A stretch of DNA of 9,569 bases from Gammaproteobacteria bacterium. GTDB lineage: Bacteria > Pseudomonadota > Gammaproteobacteria > Porifericomitales > Porifericomitaceae. A program made the position numbers and the translations under genes. This document shows, piece after piece, positions 8,197 through 9,569 of the stretch. Below the pieces are notes generated by a model. That model ran no database searches and had not been told where the DNA came from. It saw only the letters and a list, made by a program, of their open reading frames with translations. Within the stretch, counting starts at the first letter, position 1. Every line of letters starts with the position of its first letter. The stretch is taken from the NCBI GenBank assembly GCA_028817255.1, contig JAPPQA010000076.1, positions 1 to 9,569 of the forward strand, read 5' to 3'.

Positions 8197-9517
8197 AGAG
8201 GGCGGCGGTCTCGCGCGCGGCGGCGAGCGCCGCCAGCCTGCCGATTACTCCGTAGGGATAGAAGCGGTTGCCGTGGTCGTTGCCGGCCTCCCTCGGGGAT
8301 TCCGCCGGCGGCTCTCCCGGCGCCTGGCCGCAGTCGGCGAAGGCGAGCGGCTGAAAATACATTCCCGGGGCGTTCAGATTCTCCTCGGCGCCGCGCTTGT
8401 TGTGCACCCGGTAGAAGCCGCCGACCACGCGGTTGCCCACGGTATATACCACCGGTTCGGCGACTCGCTCCGGGTTGCCCCAGGTCTCGCGGGTGAACAC
8501 GCCCTCCTGGATGAGCACGCGGGTTACTTTTTGGCCCTCCTTGACGGTGGCCATGCGGCTGCGCTGCTTGCGGTTCAGTTGCAGCGCCTCCTCGGGGCTG
8601 CGCACGGTCATGACCGCCATGCCGTAGGTGCCGGTATCCGCCTTGAGCACGACGAACGGCCGGCTGGCGACGCCGTAGCGGCGGTATTTTTCGCCGATCT
8701 CCTCCAGCAGGGCGGCGACCCGGGCTTGCAGGCAGTGTTCCCCCTCTCTCTTCATGAAGTCTATGGCGCCGCAGTCGTAGCACAACGGCTCCAGCAGCCA
8801 GGGATCTTCCAGGCCGACAAAGGCGGCGAATTCCGCCGCCACCTGCCGGTAGTGGCTGAAATAGAGGGCCTTGGAGCGCTCCGACCAGCCCTGGTACGGC
8901 GAGGGCGCCACCCGTTGTTCCAGCCCCTCGAGGATCGGCGGCCGCCCGGAGGAGAGGTCGTTGTTGAGCAGAATCAGGTCCGGGTCGAAATCGCCTGCCC
9001 GCAGCCGGTTGCCGTGCCGTTCCAGGGGCGGCGCCGGCTCGGTGTCGCCGGCGGGGGGCGCCGGCGCCGGCGCCGCGGCGCTTTGCAGCCGGCCGATGCG
9101 GGTCTCGAAGCCCGCCTGTTCCAGGATGCTGCGCAAGGTAGCCAGGTGCTGCGCGTAGTACGGGTTGCGCGTGTGGTTTTCCGGTACCACGAGGATGCGA
9201 TCCACGACGATGCCCATGCCCTCCACGGCCTGCTGCACGGCTTGTACGCACAGGGGCGCGAAGGCGCGGTTCAGGTTGTTGAAGCCGGCCGGGAACAGGT
9301 TGGTGTCCACCGGGGCGATTTTGAAGCCCGCGTTGCGGATATCCACGGAGGCGTAGAAGGGCGGCGGCGTGGCGCGCCATTGGCGGCGGAACCAGGATTC
9401 GATCTGCGTCTGGCGCGCCAGCAGGTCGCGTTCCAACGGCTGCAGGGGGCCGGAGAGCGCCGTAGTCAGGTGCGGAACGGAACTCTCGGCAAGGGAGATG
9501 GCGGCGTTATCGGGCAT
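8138..9517 (-). CDS. gshA: glutamate-cysteine ligase, proteobacterial (Acidithiobacillus-type) class
   Basis: GshA makes gamma-glutamylcysteine from glutamate, cysteine and ATP, the first and rate-limiting step of glutathione synthesis in the cytosol. The sequence matches the class first described in Acidithiobacillus ferrooxidans rather than the E. coli type. Recognisable blocks are HLTTALSGPL near the N-terminus, SVDIRNAGFKIAPVDTNLFP, ILLNNDLSSG, VVLKADTGTYGMAVMTV (an ATP-grasp-like nucleotide-binding region) and GGFYRVH followed by ENLNAPG. An Ala/Pro-rich insert of about 25 residues sits just before the DLILLNN block. I chose ATG at 9517 (459 residues), because ATG 9541 and GTG 9550 would encode part of a dispersed repeat; the frame is closed upstream by a stop at 9562-9560. 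No good Shine-Dalgarno precedes any choice. The last 17-20 residues (ending PTGGGSPG) are antisense to the end of algR and look non-conserved. gshB is not in the window. Confidence 0.93.
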   Translation of the reverse strand: MPDNAAISLAESSVPHLTTALSGPLQPLERDLLARQTQIESWFRRQWRATPPPFYASVDIRNAGFKIAPVDTNLFPAGFNNLNRAFAPLCVQAVQQAVEGMGIVVDRILVVPENHTRNPYYAQHLATLRSILEQAGFETRIGRLQSAAAPAPAPPAGDTEPAPPLERHGNRLRAGDFDPDLILLNNDLSSGRPPILEGLEQRVAPSPYQGWSERSKALYFSHYRQVAAEFAAFVGLEDPWLLEPLCYDCGAIDFMKREGEHCLQARVAALLEEIGEKYRRYGVASRPFVVLKADTGTYGMAVMTVRSPEEALQLNRKQRSRMATVKEGQKVTRVLIQEGVFTRETWGNPERVAEPVVYTVGNRVVGGFYRVHNKRGAEENLNAPGMYFQPLAFADCGQAPGEPPAESPREAGNDHGNRFYPYGVIGRLAALAAARETAALFSRTASDGAPPPTGGGSPG

Positions 9518-9535
9518 GGCGCATGGTGTTGGCCT

Positions 9536-9569
9536 TGTCATTCCGGCCACCCCCCCGTGTCATTCCGGC
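9536..9569. repeat. two copies of a GTCATTCC-type repeat upstream of gshA
   Basis: TGTCATTCCGGC occurs at 9536-9547 and again at 9558-9569, at the edge, with a 22-base period. The 10-base spacer is mostly C. The sequence matches one arm of a common dispersed proteobacterial palindrome (GTCATTCC plus a GC arm). The opposite arm, if present, lies outside the window. The copies lie between the gshA start region and whatever follows. Identification as a dispersed family rests on memory and on the related element at 909-966. Confidence 0.5.

Overview
The window is GC-rich, densely coding chromosomal DNA, most likely from a gammaproteobacterium. The argH-algZ-algR block is typical of Pseudomonas and its relatives, and the asmA-mutY adjacency also occurs there. 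The gshA at the right edge belongs to the proteobacterial class first described in Acidithiobacillus, which fits a Chromatiales-like or other deep-branching gammaproteobacterium. I cannot name the genus from the sequence. I see no phage, insertion sequence, CRISPR array, rRNA or tRNA, and no defence system.

Layout, left to right. Bases 44-664 (+) encode a small HExxH-type putative metalloprotein of unknown role. Its ATG overlaps the stop codon of a possible gene running in from the left edge (TAATG). It converges on a leftward three-gene block, argH (GTG at 6332), an AsmA-family envelope gene (GTG at 4837) and mutY (ATG at 1930). The junctions are 7 and 3 bases, so the block is probably one operon. 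A TATAAT-containing promoter candidate lies in the 63-base gap between argH and the divergent two-component pair. That pair is an AlgZ/FimS-like sensor kinase (6396-7490) and an AlgR-like LytTR response regulator (7468-8196), overlapping by 23 bases. A glutamate-cysteine ligase gene, gshA, enters from the right on the minus strand and overlaps the 3' end of algR by 59 bases. No stretch over 300 bases lacks a gene.

Functionally this is mostly housekeeping: last step of arginine synthesis, envelope lipid homeostasis, oxidative DNA repair (MutY), first step of glutathione synthesis, and an envelope or behaviour-related signalling pair.

The most unusual features concern mutY and short repeats. 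(1) mutY has no standard start codon in the frame of its conserved domain. A coupled ATG lies one frame off, and adding one C to a run of six would restore a MutY whose catalytic and iron-sulfur residues fall on exactly the E. coli numbers (E37, D138, C192/C199/C202/C208). (2) The linker before the end of the MutY C-terminal domain carries an in-frame insertion of about 45 residues, part of which is a degenerate palindromic repeat of the GTCATTCC type. (3) Two 12-base copies of a GTCATTCC-type sequence lie just upstream of gshA at the right edge, so such repeats appear to be dispersed in this genome.
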